A stretch of DNA of 64,000 nucleotides, taken from contig CM048552.1 of the NCBI GenBank assembly GCA_026413225.1, positions 190,808,053 through 190,872,052 of the forward strand, given 5' to 3'. The stretch comes from Otis tarda. Lineage: Eukaryota; Chordata; Aves; Otidiformes; Otididae. Within the stretch, counting starts at the first letter, position 1. The number at the start of each line of letters is the position of its first letter. Shown here in pieces: positions 52,656-64,000 of this stretch. The position numbers were made by a program, and so were the translations under genes. The notes below the pieces were generated by a model. That model did not search any database and was not told the origin of the DNA. It saw only the letters and a program-made list of their open reading frames with translations.

Positions 52656-53094
52656 CTGTCAAATGAGTGAAACTGCATGGGAAGGATAGCCTGAGCTTCT
52701 CTCTTCAGAGCAGGATCTGGGTAAGGGATCGGATCCGGACCACATTCTGCAATTTCAACAGGGGCTGCCACAAGACTTTTCAGTATTTCCTTGACATTGA
52801 TGCCTTTACTTTGGCTGATACTGGATATCGATGATGCGGGTTTCAAGATTTCACTAGGGCTTTCCGTTAAGCTCTCCTGAGATTTCTTCACTTCTGAAGA
52901 CAAAGTAGACAACAGCTCGCTCATAGCATCAGGGCCTGTGCTTGTCTCCAAGTCTGTCCCATTCAAAATACTGGGCATCTGTTCGTCTCCAATTCCAGAA
53001 TCTGTATGAGGAATAGAGCTTTCCAGCTGAATATCTTCAACTGGTGTCGGTGTTTCTTTATCTTTTATATTTTCTGGAAATACAGTTGGTGTCT
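52656..53094 (-). CDS. NBEA: NBEA internal exon, 439 bp
   Basis: This is the largest exon in the window. It has the acceptor ATTTCACTGCAG (AG at 53096-53095) and donor GTATA. Two bases complete a codon (probably Glu, GAG), then 145 codons run without a stop, ending HSFD plus AG. Landmarks are ETPTPVEDIQLESSIPHTDS, MPSILNGTDLETSTGPDAMS, ELLSTLSSEVKKSQESLTES, GINVKEILKSLVAAPVEIAE and PIPYPDPALKREAQAILPMQ. The first half is acidic and Ser/Thr-rich, probably disordered. The VKEILKSLV stretch is a likely amphipathic helix, and the final PDPALKREAQAILPMQF stretch is conserved in the BEACH scaffold family. An internal Met at 52978 is not a start, since the frame is open upstream to the acceptor. Confidence 0.94.
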
Positions 53095-54307
53095 CTGCAG
53101 TGAAATAGAGATTATGAACAATATTTATAACTTAGTTTGATTACTTTTCCCCAAAAAATATGACCATGAGGTTTTAGAAGACAGAAATATAGGTATTAGA
53201 AAGCCCACAAATCTTAGCAGTTTACACCTTAAAAACTCATTCTACATACAGAACATTTTGTTTTCAACAGCTGTTTGGCATATATAACGGCTTGGAAGAG
53301 TGAGCCCAAAGCTGCATTATGCAAGCTCAGTGACATTTAAGAATTGCAGCCCTCTATTCACACAGTAATCAAATAGCAAAATATTACCAGTAAAAACACC
53401 ATTAAAAATTATAACCTTTTGACTGCATATCTCTATGATCTATGAAACTACTGGAAGAGAAAAATGCAATCATTCACGCTTTAGGATTACTATAAAATGT
53501 AGTCTTTCTATTGTCAGCAAATATTAAGCTTGCATTCAAAAGAAAACTGCTAGATCTTTTGTTTGCTTTGTCTTTTGTACAAAATGTGTATTATACACAT
53601 TTTTACACATGTATCATTACACTGAACACAGATTTATTTATACATGAACAAAAAAATAAGTGTTATCATTGATTCCTTAGCTAACTCTCCCTTCCCTGCA
53701 AAAGATAAAATTCTGCAATTCTTTATGGTAAATGTAAAGAACAAAATAAACAGCTTTACAGAGACAGGCAGGTGAAATCTGTTGAGTCTGGAACATTTCC
53801 AGATTGAAATGGACTCTACAACATCTTGTAACCGAGAAAAGCATACCTCTATTAATTACTTCAGTGAAACAGACACAACAACTTCATTAAATATGAATAA
53901 TTTGCTATGCTAGTGGAAAGTTAGCTAAACTTGCGAATAACTTCCACATTCATCTTTTTGTTTACATTTTTGAGAGCAACAGACTGTGGCTATTTTTAAC
54001 AACAAAAAGCTTGCACTCAAACTTATTTTTAAATTTACTTTCAAACTACCTCATTTTCATTGGATCATCTGTCTTGATTATAAAATTTATCTGTATGAAT
54101 TAGGAACACTTGTTTTTCTTTTAATGGTTCTGATAAAGTAGCAAGTTTAGATATTATGGGAAATATTTTACTGCATACTTAGATGAAGCTCTGCTCTCCC
54201 GACTATTCAAAATAAAATGTCCTTCAACAATATAACGTGAATAGCAATCACATATCTTATTACCAACTGTTTGAGAGTCAGCTATAAAATATCTGTGTAT
54301 TTTACAT

Positions 54308-54366
54308 GTTGGGCTAGATGACATTTAAAGGTCCCTTCCAACCCAAACTATTCTCTATGATTCTAC
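54308..54366 (+). mobile_element. CR1 LINE 3' tail, 59 bp
   Basis: A minimal CR1 tail: GTTGGGCTAGATGACATTTA, AAGGTCCCTTCCAACCCAAA, then CTATTCTCTATGATTCTAC, the degenerate terminal repeat. It is antisense to NBEA. Confidence 0.9.
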
Positions 54367-55269
54367 AATTTACCACATGGGTATAAGTGCCTGTGTATGC
54401 ATGTGTACATAAAAAATTCTATATGAAATTATTTATGTTTGAACTAATGGTAGTGTAAAACTCTTCATGTGTACAAGTATAAACAAACAGATATAGATGG
54501 AACAGAAGAGGCTTTTAAAAACACTAAGCAGAATAACCCATTATAAGGAGTATTGTTTTCTTTTAACAGCCATAAACGCTGAAGCCACTTCCCTCTTCTC
54601 TTTTGCCTAAGTCCATTAAACACATTTTATCAAATAGATATGAGCCCTGCTTTGTGAAGCAGGAAGTAGAAACTGGATTTATGAGCTGCATAAAATGCAC
54701 TTAGCATCTGCTGGGTCAGGAAGTGAAAAAATCCATATCTACTTAGGATTGCCTATATTTGGCACAGAAGGACATCTGATCCACAGAATGATCCTAATGA
54801 ATTTTCTGCTTGTTCGCCTCTTTAAACTTCATCCAAACAAAGACAACAATTCTCAACAGAAGGGAAGAGTAGGACTGGACTGCCAGTCAAGTAGATGGTT
54901 ACCCTTGTAATATACGGTAAGTAAAATAGCATAAGGTCCCATTATTATGTAAATGAAAAGAGGTCACTGAAAAAAAGAAGACAGTCCACTACATGGTGAA
55001 GTTAGACTACATCTAACCTCAATTTTCATTAAAATCAACAATACTGAACACAAAATGAAAGACAGTAAAGCTAATAGAAATGTGGCTGTGGAAATTAAAA
55101 TACCTTAATTAAACCAGAAGAAAGATTTTAATGTATTAAAATCCTAGGAATGAACTGACTCAAAGCTAATTTTGAAAGAAACATTCTACAAAATTACTGG
55201 TCTAGTAGCAATACTTTTGCCAGACAGGTAAGTGGAGATAGCAACACATGAGTGGAGATCACCACACGT

Positions 55270-56590
55270 TTTTTCTTTTTAAGAAAGAGGATAAAGTGAT
55301 CTAGACAACTACAAGCCTTCAACAATAAGCAAGATTTCAGGATTTATTTTGGAGTAAAGAATAATAATGGAATGGAACAAGACAGATTACAAAATGGCTT
55401 TGCTAAAAGAAAATATTGCTAAATGAATATTGCATATTGCTAAATGAATATAAGGGCCAATGTAGTAAATTTTAGTAAAGCTGGAGTTGTCACAACAGAC
55501 AGTAATTTACTCAGGAGAACCTGGAAATTAATAGAAGGTGGGAAAAGAAACTGGCTAAGAAGAAGCCATCAAACAGTTTCAAAAGACAAAACATGAGTCT
55601 GAGGAAAACTACCATGGGAGTTACCTCTTTTAAAATTTTATTAAAGATTTCAGGTGAAAAAGTAAAAACATTCTGGTGAAATTTGCTGATGACAAAGTTA
55701 CAAGGTACAACTGATGCACAGAAGGATGATTATAAGAAGGAATTACGACAGAATGGCAAATTACATTTAATAGTTAAAAGCTATGCATCCAGTGACTAAC
55801 ATGGAGATTCCCATTACAACTGGAATTCATTAACTGGACATGACTGAAGAGAAGGACCCAGTGGCTGATGTAGCCAGGTAATTATTTGGTTACCAATACA
55901 GCACTGCCAAGGAAAAGGCAAATGTGATTCCAAACTTTTCTGAAGAAATCACTCATGCAAGATTCAAGTATTAATGGCTTTAGAGAAGGCATTGGTAGGG
56001 TTCATTATGGAATATGGTGTACACTGTTGTATTTGAGGAAGATGGAAGTGCCACTATGAAGAAGGCCAGGTTGGACAGGGCTCTGAGCAACCTGGTCTAG
56101 TCAATGATGTCCCTGCTCCTTGCAGGGGGGTTGGACTAGATGACCTTTGAAGGTCCCTTCCAACCCTAACCATTCTATGAGTCTATGAGTCTATAAGATC
56201 CATAGCAATCAGCTGTTACAGAAAAAAAACGTTTGGCTGATTTTGTCTGGCCAAATTAATACTGAGAGAGTACAAAATAGCTATTATACACAAATTTTCA
56301 GGATGTAAATTTGAGAAAAAGGATTTAAGCTAAATGGAAGAGCTGGCATGAGAAAAAACATGTGCAAACTCACCAGGAATATATTCAGATTGAAAAGTGA
56401 CAGTCATCACTATGGAATTAAGATTCTGGAATAGCCTTCCAGTTAGAGTAGCAAATTCAAAAATCACAACTAATTTCTAGACTCTATAAATAGGACTGTA
56501 CTTAATTACTCAGCAGGTGCCTTGTAATCATTTGTTCCCAAATGAGAGTAAAATGCCTAGAGGATTGCATCGTGTGATGTTAAAAATTGA
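55270..56590 (+). mobile_element. Ancient, heavily decayed CR1/L3-like LINE
   Basis: No frame stays open, but the order of non-LTR reverse-transcriptase landmarks is recognisable at DNA level. There is a GACAACTACAAGCCTTCAA word (DNYRPS region) at about 55301-55319 and AAAATGGCTTTGCTAAAAG (QHGFVK region) at about 55391-55409. GAAATTTGCTGATGACAAAG (KFADDTK catalytic box) lies at 55678-55697. AAGAGAAGGACCC (EEKDLG) is near 55849-55861 and a GCATTGGTAGGGTTCATTAT (ALVRPHLEY region) at 55990-56009. After the nested CR1 tail the homology resumes with AAAAGGATTTAAGCTAAATG (about 56317) and AAGATTCTGGAATAGCCTTC (about 56420), typical of the 3' region of the CR1/L3 lineage. It is far more diverged than the other CR1 copies, so it predates them. 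The edges are approximate. Confidence 0.7.
56061..56196 (+). mobile_element. CR1 LINE 3' tail nested in the ancient LINE
   Basis: This is a well-preserved CR1 tail beginning GAAGGCCAGGTTGGACAGGG and including GCAGGGGGGTTGGACTAGAT and CCTTCCAACCCTAACC. It ends in three terminal-repeat units, one ATTCTATG and two GTCTAT(G/A)A variants. It interrupts the older LINE, whose similarity stops just before it and resumes after it. The orientation is the same as the host element. Confidence 0.92.
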
Positions 56591-59479
56591 AGGAAAATTA
56601 AATTTGTGGATATAGAATTTAGATAAGATTTACTATACAATACATAACACTAATTAAAATTATTTAGGAAAAAAATATAAAAGAAGTTATTCTATATACA
56701 GGTAAGTGCAGGATACTCGATATCCACAGAAAATAGACTTGTATCTTTACTTTTCTCACTGTGTCTCCTGTACCTAATACGGATACACTGCACTAAGTCA
56801 ATTAAGCTTAGTCTGATTTATCACTATGAAAAACAATCTCTAAAAACTACCTAAATCCAGTACATTAACTCTCATTTTTAAAACACCAAGTAAGTGAAAT
56901 GAATAAGGGTTTAAAACATCTAATTTACTTTTTGTAAATCAAAGGAAAATAAACTCAGAACAGATAAAAATGCTTACTAACTGCTTCTCTGATAAGAGTA
57001 TTAGCAAACTAGTATTTGTGAAATTCAGACAAATATGTCTGAAAAGATGATAAGACCTTCTGGATCAGTATTATCATTAGTAGTATGCTAGGTAAATTAT
57101 AAACTCCTGAGCACGGCTCGCAAAACCCAACCAATTTTATTTACAACACTGTATATCCACAAGTTTTATTCTATGTTCATTTATACAGTGTCATAGCAGT
57201 TCTGTAGCCTTCAGACTTCAGGGATGAAGAATCAGTACTCAATACTGATTCATACTGTTATTGACTAAAAATCTTAAACTGGTAACACATATGCTTTTAT
57301 AAAAATCTAAAATACTTAAAATAACGTAGCAAAATTATAAATATGAACAGAAGCAAAAAAATAACTGATTTCATCTGTCTATTTTATAACATTGTGACAC
57401 TAAGCCTGTAAATTTTCAGCAAACCTCATCAGTTTTCTGCAGCACAAGGCTATGTCAGTAGACAAAGCAGAAACATTACTAGATCTAGCGATCTTAACCC
57501 TGTCAGAAACAGGCAGTTGGAAACCAGATGCCTCCTTCTTACTGTTTTTCATTGTAACTAATGAGTTCTTCTACTACATTATGGGAAAAATATGGCCTTA
57601 AGTTAACTAAATGACATATTGTATATCTGGTGACCTCATCCGTCACACTCTTTCCCTAAAATATCTTGTTTGCTTGTGATTTATGAAGTGTACTGTAATT
57701 GTTTTAACCTACTGAGTTACCGAAATAGCTCTTGCACTGCTTCCATACTTCTACAAAATACGCACACCCCCGCTTATTAACTTAATAATGAGACATTTCA
57801 TATCTGCAGTAAATATATACAATTTTTTCATTACACAAAAATGACAACACAAAATATTCTGCTTTCAATCTTTATTTACTCTTAAAAAAAGTGAAAAATG
57901 GTGTGTATATTCCTGTGGTCTTTTTTCTTTTTCATTTCATTAATCCCCTCTACTAGATAAAAATCAGCTGAAAATTTTCAAAAGTAAAAAAATATGAAAA
58001 TTATTATTTTTAACTGTTTACCAGATGGATGAAAATTTATTTGAAAGTCATACTATCCCAAACTACTGTCAAATTTCTTTTGTGAACAATATAGCAACAT
58101 TTGGTAACAGAAGGTCTGGGGCAATCTTGATCTAGTTCCTGTCACCTTTCAGTCTGCACATGCCCTGGAAAATTTATGAGTTGTTTTCTTTATAGCTATC
58201 TTAAGGCATTGATAATAACCTTATTAGCTGCCTTTTATAGAGCTCTTTGTAGTATTCTATGAACTTTCAAGGACAGTACACTACAAGCTGAAAATGCTTT
58301 CAAACCAACCAGGCAGTGATATTATGGCTTCCACCGTAAGTGGCAGAGTCAACTAATCAATTCCTAAGCTCTGAAGAGCAAAGAAGTTCTTGCTAGTAAC
58401 ATCAATCTACCAGTTTTCATATATAAGAAGTAGTACAATTAAGCTGAGAGGAGAAACTAAGTATGGGGACAGAATCAAAGAGTAATAATGGCCTGATTTA
58501 AAATTACACTGAAACAAATAACCAAGAATTGAGTTGCAATGGAAATGTCCTCAGAGGCTGGGGCACAACAATGAGAAGAATCACCCTGAAAGAAACATTA
58601 AGATGCCAAGCTGCTCTTTATCTAGTCAGGACCTTCCCTCATATTGATGTTTCTATTTCTGCGTGGAAGTTATAAAGACACAACAGTAAAAATTCCCTGT
58701 ATAGTGATCCTGCCCATGGGTCAACCACTTAATGTGTACTCGTTCTGGCAGCCTGGCCAGTATTACTCTTCATGTAATAACTGTGTATTAGTAGGCAAAT
58801 CTGGTTGTGTCCCACTAATGAAGTTCATGGGGTTCTATTATTTCTGAGGGAAGGCTATCTGAACAACATCGATTTCTATTTTGCAGAACTAATTTGCTGT
58901 TCTAAATATTTCTAAAACAAGTAAGTTTCCTTTTTAACTCAATTCCAAAAACCTGAGGAAAAAGAGCCTTGCTTAGGGCTTGTTTGTCATACTTGCACTA
59001 TCAGGCTTTCATCTAGGAAGCTGCTTGATAAATGCAGCCTGCATTTAACCTGCATCTGTTATTTAGCCAAACCATTTATCCAGGTTTCTGAAATTCCTGC
59101 CAGCTCAAAAGCTGGCCCTTTGCTTCTGCAAGGATAGCAATGCACCAGTGCAGCTTCAGTTATCTGTCTAACAGAGCACCAGTAGTCATGCACGTGAAGA
59201 GATGGAAGTAGAGCACAAGCCACAGCAGCATCAAGCTGGGAAGAGTGAAAGCCACCAGTGGAGATACCCCAGGGCTCTGACATGAATGGCTGAGGGGAGC
59301 ACAGCTGAAAACTGAGGGACCGGGGAAGGTCAGATATGAAAGACTCTGGGGTGGCTTGGCAATAGGAAGGGCACAGATTTTGAGAAGATTTAAGACAGCA
59401 GGTTGGGAGTTTCCCTTTAATCAGAGTGGACTTCTGAGGAGGAAGGATGTAACTCCGGATAAGGAAAACCAGAGAGGTT

Positions 59480-59548
59480 CTGCAGGGGGGTTGGACTAGA
59501 TGACCTTTAAAGGTCCCTTCCAACCCTAACGATTCTATGATTCTATGA
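59480..59548 (+). mobile_element. CR1 LINE 3' tail, 69 bp
   Basis: CTGCAGGGGGGTTGGACTAG, ATGACCTTTAAAGGTCCC and TTCCAACCCTAACG are followed by two exact terminal-repeat units, GATTCTATGATTCTATGA. It is very close in sequence to the tail at 56061-56196, so both probably come from the same CR1 subfamily. It is antisense to NBEA. Confidence 0.92.
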
Positions 59549-62500
59549 AATGGGAGAGAAACGGAGCAGGAGAGAGTAAGGGTGGGGAGACCAAGCTTGA
59601 GAAGTGATGAAGACCCTGTGTGGCAGAGGATAGAGTTATCATCAGCCATTTTTCATAGCTGGACACCTGTAAGTGCATGTTTTCTCTCTTTGCTCAGGGG
59701 AAATTGTTTCTATTTGTTCACTTTCCTCAGAAGTTTTATCATTTGTTTCTTTTCCCACAATCACTCCTGGACTCCGACAGGCACACAGTGCAGCTCCTTC
59801 TATCTTGACCAAAAAAAAGAGTATTAATAGAGCCACTTACGACAGATATAACTCTTGATCTGTTCAGTCAATGTCTTTAATCAATGTCTTAGTTCTTCCT
59901 TACTAATCAAACCTCTTTCACTCAGTGCCTGATAGACAAGACATCTGTACATCAGTCTGTTTGGCTACCTGATTGCCTAACAAAATGCCAGCAGATCCAA
60001 ACCAATGCATTAGCAAGGCATTAGCTAAAAAGACTTAAGATAAATCTAAGAAAATGAAAGGTTATATTAAGGAAATGTCAACTTCACAGTATAAAACTAG
60101 CCGTTTATGTTTGAAACAAAAAACAACCACAAATTAGGAAAAATAAGGTAATATGTTTTTTCCTAGGTGAATTTCCCTAGTTTCTATTTTTAAATTTATT
60201 TTTTATTTTTGTCTTGTGTAAACTCCAAAAATATCTAATTAAAAAATAGGTTACTTGTCAGTAATCTATAATAATATCTGTATTTCTGATTCACTCTGAG
60301 AAAGATGATATTTTTATGATTAGAGGTTTATTGCAAAAGTAATAAAAAAAAAAATCTGTCATCTAGGTTACACCATCCAGCCACAAATGCTAACAGTGAA
60401 GCACACAGTATATTCCTTAGATATGATGGAACTTACACTAAAAACGTTTTATATTAAGTACTACTTTGAAGAATCAAAGAATTTTTAAAACATCCGTAAT
60501 TTGGTAAACAACTGAAAATAATTATTAATGTTATTTTACCAAAAAAGCCATTACAATTGCTTCATGCATATATAATAATCGACAAATTAATAATGCAATA
60601 TAGGTGCAAACTTATCTTCTGATGCCTTAAGTAGTTGACATAGAGCAATAAATATTAGATATAGATTTATTTATTACTGTTTAATGATCTTGAAATGTGA
60701 GTACTCTCAAAGGCAGTTGGAATAGGCAGGATATATTTCATCAGGAAACCAACACGAAAATTTTATGCATCAGGCAGAAATTCAGTAGAATTTGACTTTT
60801 ATGATTGTCATTATTGTAATCCGTGTCCCTTAAAACATCTTACTCAGTTTCTTGAAAACATATGTACAAAGAGATTTTGAGGAAGACGTAGCCATGAATT
60901 CTTTCAGGACTTTGTGAAGGCAAAGGATATTTTGACAGGCAACATAAATTAGCCCTTTAGTCCACTTTGCATAGTTAGACTTCTACCCTTATGCAAAATA
61001 TTTAGTTTAAAAATAAGCTGGAAATCTCTATACTACTACATCAGGAATACAAACAGCAGTATAGCAATGTACAATATCCAGAGTACCGTACATCTGTGAG
61101 ATCAGAAAAACTTGATGCATTACTTGTCCTCAAAAAAAAAAAAGCTATTTTTGCAACTTTTTAATACAGTTTGTTCTGTCAGGAATAAAAAAAATCAATA
61201 GCTTTCAGTCCATCTACACCACATACCTTTAAGAAATCTGTTCATTTACAGTGCTTTGGGAAAAAGACAGACAGCGATATCAAGGGAGTTGAAAAGCCAA
61301 TCCATTTTTGATGAAATGTTGTGATAAGCTACATATTGATTTTCTTCCCACAATATGTTATAGGGTGAATTGTGCTGTTACAGTGCTTTCATTTCCGAAA
61401 CACTCCCAAATAATGTTAAGTGGAAATGCCAGTTTTTGACTGATAATATTTTTTTGTTATTTGGTTAACATTAATTGTGTTCTCAGTAATTAACAGGTTG
61501 CCAGCTGAAGTGTAAAAAAAGATCATTCACACTTTTTCACTCCTGAAGATGTGGAAGCACTGTTAAAAGAAACAGTAGTCCAATAAACCTTCAAGGTAAG
61601 CAAGGATAGTTTCAATAACAACCAGAATTGAGAAAACACACCTTAAGTGATCCTGACCACTACAGCAAAGAGTACTTCAGATTTATAGCAGTAATTTAAA
61701 GAGGTTACTCGGTTTTACATAATAAGGCTGATTAGGTGCTATTAATGGATTATACCATGCTCCTCTCTTTCTCCTGTGTCTTATTTCAATGAAAAGATAT
61801 TTCTGCTCTCAAAGTATGTACTGATTGCCCTCTACCTGGTAAGAGAAAGGGCTACTCTCAATTTTTCAGTTTGGACTTCCACACTTTCCAGACATAACAG
61901 AAATATTTTCATATGAATTTTGGGAAAATAACCCCATCTTACCAGATAAATCAACTGAGAAGAAAACATTATTTTCTAAACTGTTCTAATTGCTGCCATT
62001 CCAGAAATACAAATTTCAGCATTTTATGCTCAGTTCAAAGGGGTACCTCTTGCTAACCAAAGGGAGAAAGGTAAAGACCACTAATGATGTCTTGTCTAAC
62101 ACAATTTTATCTTGAAATGGCTGTGGGAACTGACAAGTTCCACTTTCAGAACGTGCTATTAAGTCAGGTGCCTTATAAGAGTCTTGATAACCCTCCTACA
62201 AAGACCTGAATCTCCTCTGACATTAAGATCAATTTAATGTATTTGATTGCAAATTAAAACAGAAGTTTGTTTGCCTTCCACAAGAAGTAGCTTTGCTTAC
62301 TGGGACTATCTTCATCCTACAGAATTTGAAAGGAAGCTTTTCAAAGGATTTGAAATAATCTCCAACATCATGAGCAAAGATTAAGCTCTAACACTGCTTC
62401 CCTGCTAAATACCACACAGGATTTCTCACACAAGTTCTTTGTGGAAGATGTTGCTAAAGATGAAAGACAAATATTTTTATAAAGGGGTTTGCTAGTACTT

Positions 62501-64000
62501 CAGACTGCAAGGAATAGTCTCCTTGAAGGATCTCAAGCACTCATCAGGCAAAAAAACCAAGACTCGAATACTTATAAAATGAAAGGACAAAACTGAAAAT
62601 CCCCTCAACCATACAACAAAACAAATCAGTATTCAAAAATACTTTACAGTGGAGGAACGTGCAGACTAGTGGCACTGCACACTGTTAGACAGGTAGAAAA
62701 GAAATAAGGGCTAGTGAAGGGACAACCATACGCATTGCTCAGATTTATTAGATGCGAGGTACAAAGGCTACATGGCTGCCAATCATTAGGTTGAAGACAT
62801 TACATAATTCTTTAGATGAATATAAAGTTCCTACTTTCAAACCATATACATGTGGTACTCAAAGAATATGAATCTATGAACATATATGTAGCAAGGTATA
62901 GCTATCTATGAGATGGGGACATTACCAAGGCACATAATGTCATTAGACTGGATTAAGTGCCTGAGATCAAAGAATTTCATGCCAGCTTTTGTCATAAAGC
63001 AAGTTTTATGTCTAGAGTTCAGTTAAGCTTAGTCAAAGGAGCTACAATTAATCTGACCAAGGCAGAGGTCTAAAACAACATCTATAGTGAATGGAAAGAG
63101 ATAGGGATTTCTGGTGCCCAATTTATCTCTCTTAAATAGATCTCTAAAGCAGGCCAGATGAATTGTACCCTCAATGTACCCTAACTTCTCTCAACCTGTT
63201 ACAAAGGGGTCTAGGATAACCAGCTCAGACATTGATTCACTACTGATTCAGTTCTGATCTGCTATTTTCCTTGAGACCGTGATAATAAATTACTTCAAAG
63301 AGTAGCACTATATATGACCTAAATTGAAAATAAAAGGAGCTTTCTTTTAATTTTACAAGTTCTGCTTCATCTTAATAAGAACAGGCTATTTTAGAAGCAC
63401 TGCAGACCCTTTAAAGTTATCAGAAACTAGTAGGAGAAACCCAAGCACTTGTGACCAACTTATGACAAGGAGTAAATCTACAGATAGAGAAACATTTTTT
63501 TCCCTCCTCATGGATCAGCTTAGAAATAAAAATAAATACAGAAGTATATTATAAATATATAAACATTTTTATTGTTAAATGGTAGTCATGGACACTACTG
63601 GTTTATTTTTTCCTTCCTGCGTATGTTCTTTTTCCTTTAAGAACCATAAGATAACATATACCTTGTGAACAATATTCAATTAACAGTAACAGAGACATTT
63701 AATCCTTATTTTACCACCTACAAACATTGGTAAATAAAAGTAGAATATATTTCCGTGCAAAGCATATTTTAAAGTCTTATTTCAGTAATACGATTTATTA
63801 ATACATAATATCTTTAACAAACTAGGCAAAGGTCAACATTTCATATGACGAGAACCAAAAATTTTTGTATTAAGTATAATGATGTTCAAAATTCTTGTAA
63901 CCTGCACTTGACACCAGCTGTGGTTACCCATAAGCAGCTTACACCAATCACATACTGTAATGTGCCCGAGACAAGTAAGGTCTCACACAGCCTTACATAT

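Larger units (their letters stand above)
2826..53094 (-). other. NBEA: NBEA (neurobeachin) gene, internal portion of six exons
   Basis: This span runs from the first to the last recognised NBEA exon; transcription goes from high to low coordinates. Neurobeachin is a large neuronal BEACH-domain scaffold that binds the type II regulatory subunit of protein kinase A and works in membrane trafficking and synapse assembly (family knowledge). Identity rests on reading the spliced translation, which matches vertebrate neurobeachin as I remember it, including SILNGTDLE, VVVPVKKPPPGSLAV, a nine-serine run, [16 protein letters not shown] and AGLAFIELINEGR. The paralogue LRBA shares the downstream segment but, as far as I recall, not the serine-rich one. 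All six exons join in phase: lengths 439, 155, 127, 128, 62 and 65 bp, with junction phases 2, 1, 2, 1, 0 and 2. Catalytic-like BEACH, PH and WD40 modules are not encoded here; they lie further along the gene, outside the window. Confidence 0.93.
53095..64000 (-). other. NBEA: NBEA intron, partial, over 10.9 kb
   Basis: Intron sequence upstream of the exon at 52656-53094 extends to the window end. No further NBEA exon was recognised, though a very short one could have been missed. It contains a CR1 tail at 54308-54366, the decayed LINE at about 55270-56590 with its nested CR1 tail, and a CR1 tail at 59480-59548. The stretch at 59060-59480 is less AT-rich but matches nothing I know. The rest (56600-59050 and 59550-64000) is AT-rich unique DNA. 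Confidence 0.8.

Noticed and set aside
59059..59649. A 196-codon minus-strand open frame
   Set aside because: Part of it reads through an antisense CR1 tail (59480-59548); the rest has no recognisable domain, no splice support and no NBEA similarity.
1..64000. A nested intronic gene such as MAB21L1, which in vertebrates lies within an NBEA intron
   Set aside because: MAB21L1 is a single-exon gene of about 360 codons; no open frame of that length and no matching peptide is present, so it must lie in another intron.
1..64000. tRNA, rRNA, microRNA and CRISPR-like structures
   Set aside because: No cloverleaf, ribosomal sequence or regularly spaced repeat array was recognised on either strand by eye.

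Overview
The window is vertebrate nuclear DNA, almost certainly from a bird. It is AT-rich, its exons are short and separated by kilobase-scale introns with GT-AG boundaries, and its repeats are mostly chicken-repeat-1 (CR1) LINE copies ending in the avian ATTCTATG-type 3' repeat. There is also one LTR of avian endogenous-retrovirus style. Nothing prokaryotic (operons, CRISPR, RNA operons) is present.

The only protein-coding gene I can support is NBEA (neurobeachin), on the minus strand. Six consecutive internal exons are resolved to the base, with splice sites and reading phases that join without error: 53094-52656, 42486-42332, 38268-38142, 35023-34896, 11798-11737 and 2890-2826. Together they encode about 325 residues from the middle of this roughly 2,950-residue BEACH-family scaffold, before the PH-BEACH-WD40 module. 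The start, the end and most exons of the gene lie outside the window.

The remaining ~98% is intron. The 23.1-kb intron (11799-34895) holds a 7-kb transposon cluster. A CR1 on the minus strand with a nearly complete but dead reverse-transcriptase ORF (24502-26396) abuts, head to head, a 157-bp inverted CR1 piece (26397-26553). After 1.4 kb of unique DNA comes a second CR1 on the plus strand (about 27930-31468), which is split by a complete solo LTR (30040-31167) with TG...CA ends and a perfect 5-bp target duplication. Smaller CR1 tails lie at 957-1468, 35164-35360, 54308-54366, 56061-56196 and 59480-59548. A much older, heavily decayed CR1/L3-like LINE (about 55270-56590) is itself split by the 56061-56196 CR1 tail.

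Several non-repetitive, motif-dense intronic stretches (12905-13130, 14050-14165, 48880-49395, 50500-50600) look like candidate conserved non-coding elements. This is judged by eye only. I found no convincing new biological system. The most useful observations are the nested and inverted transposon architecture inside NBEA, the ancient LINE, a MEF2-type palindrome and an RFX-like site.
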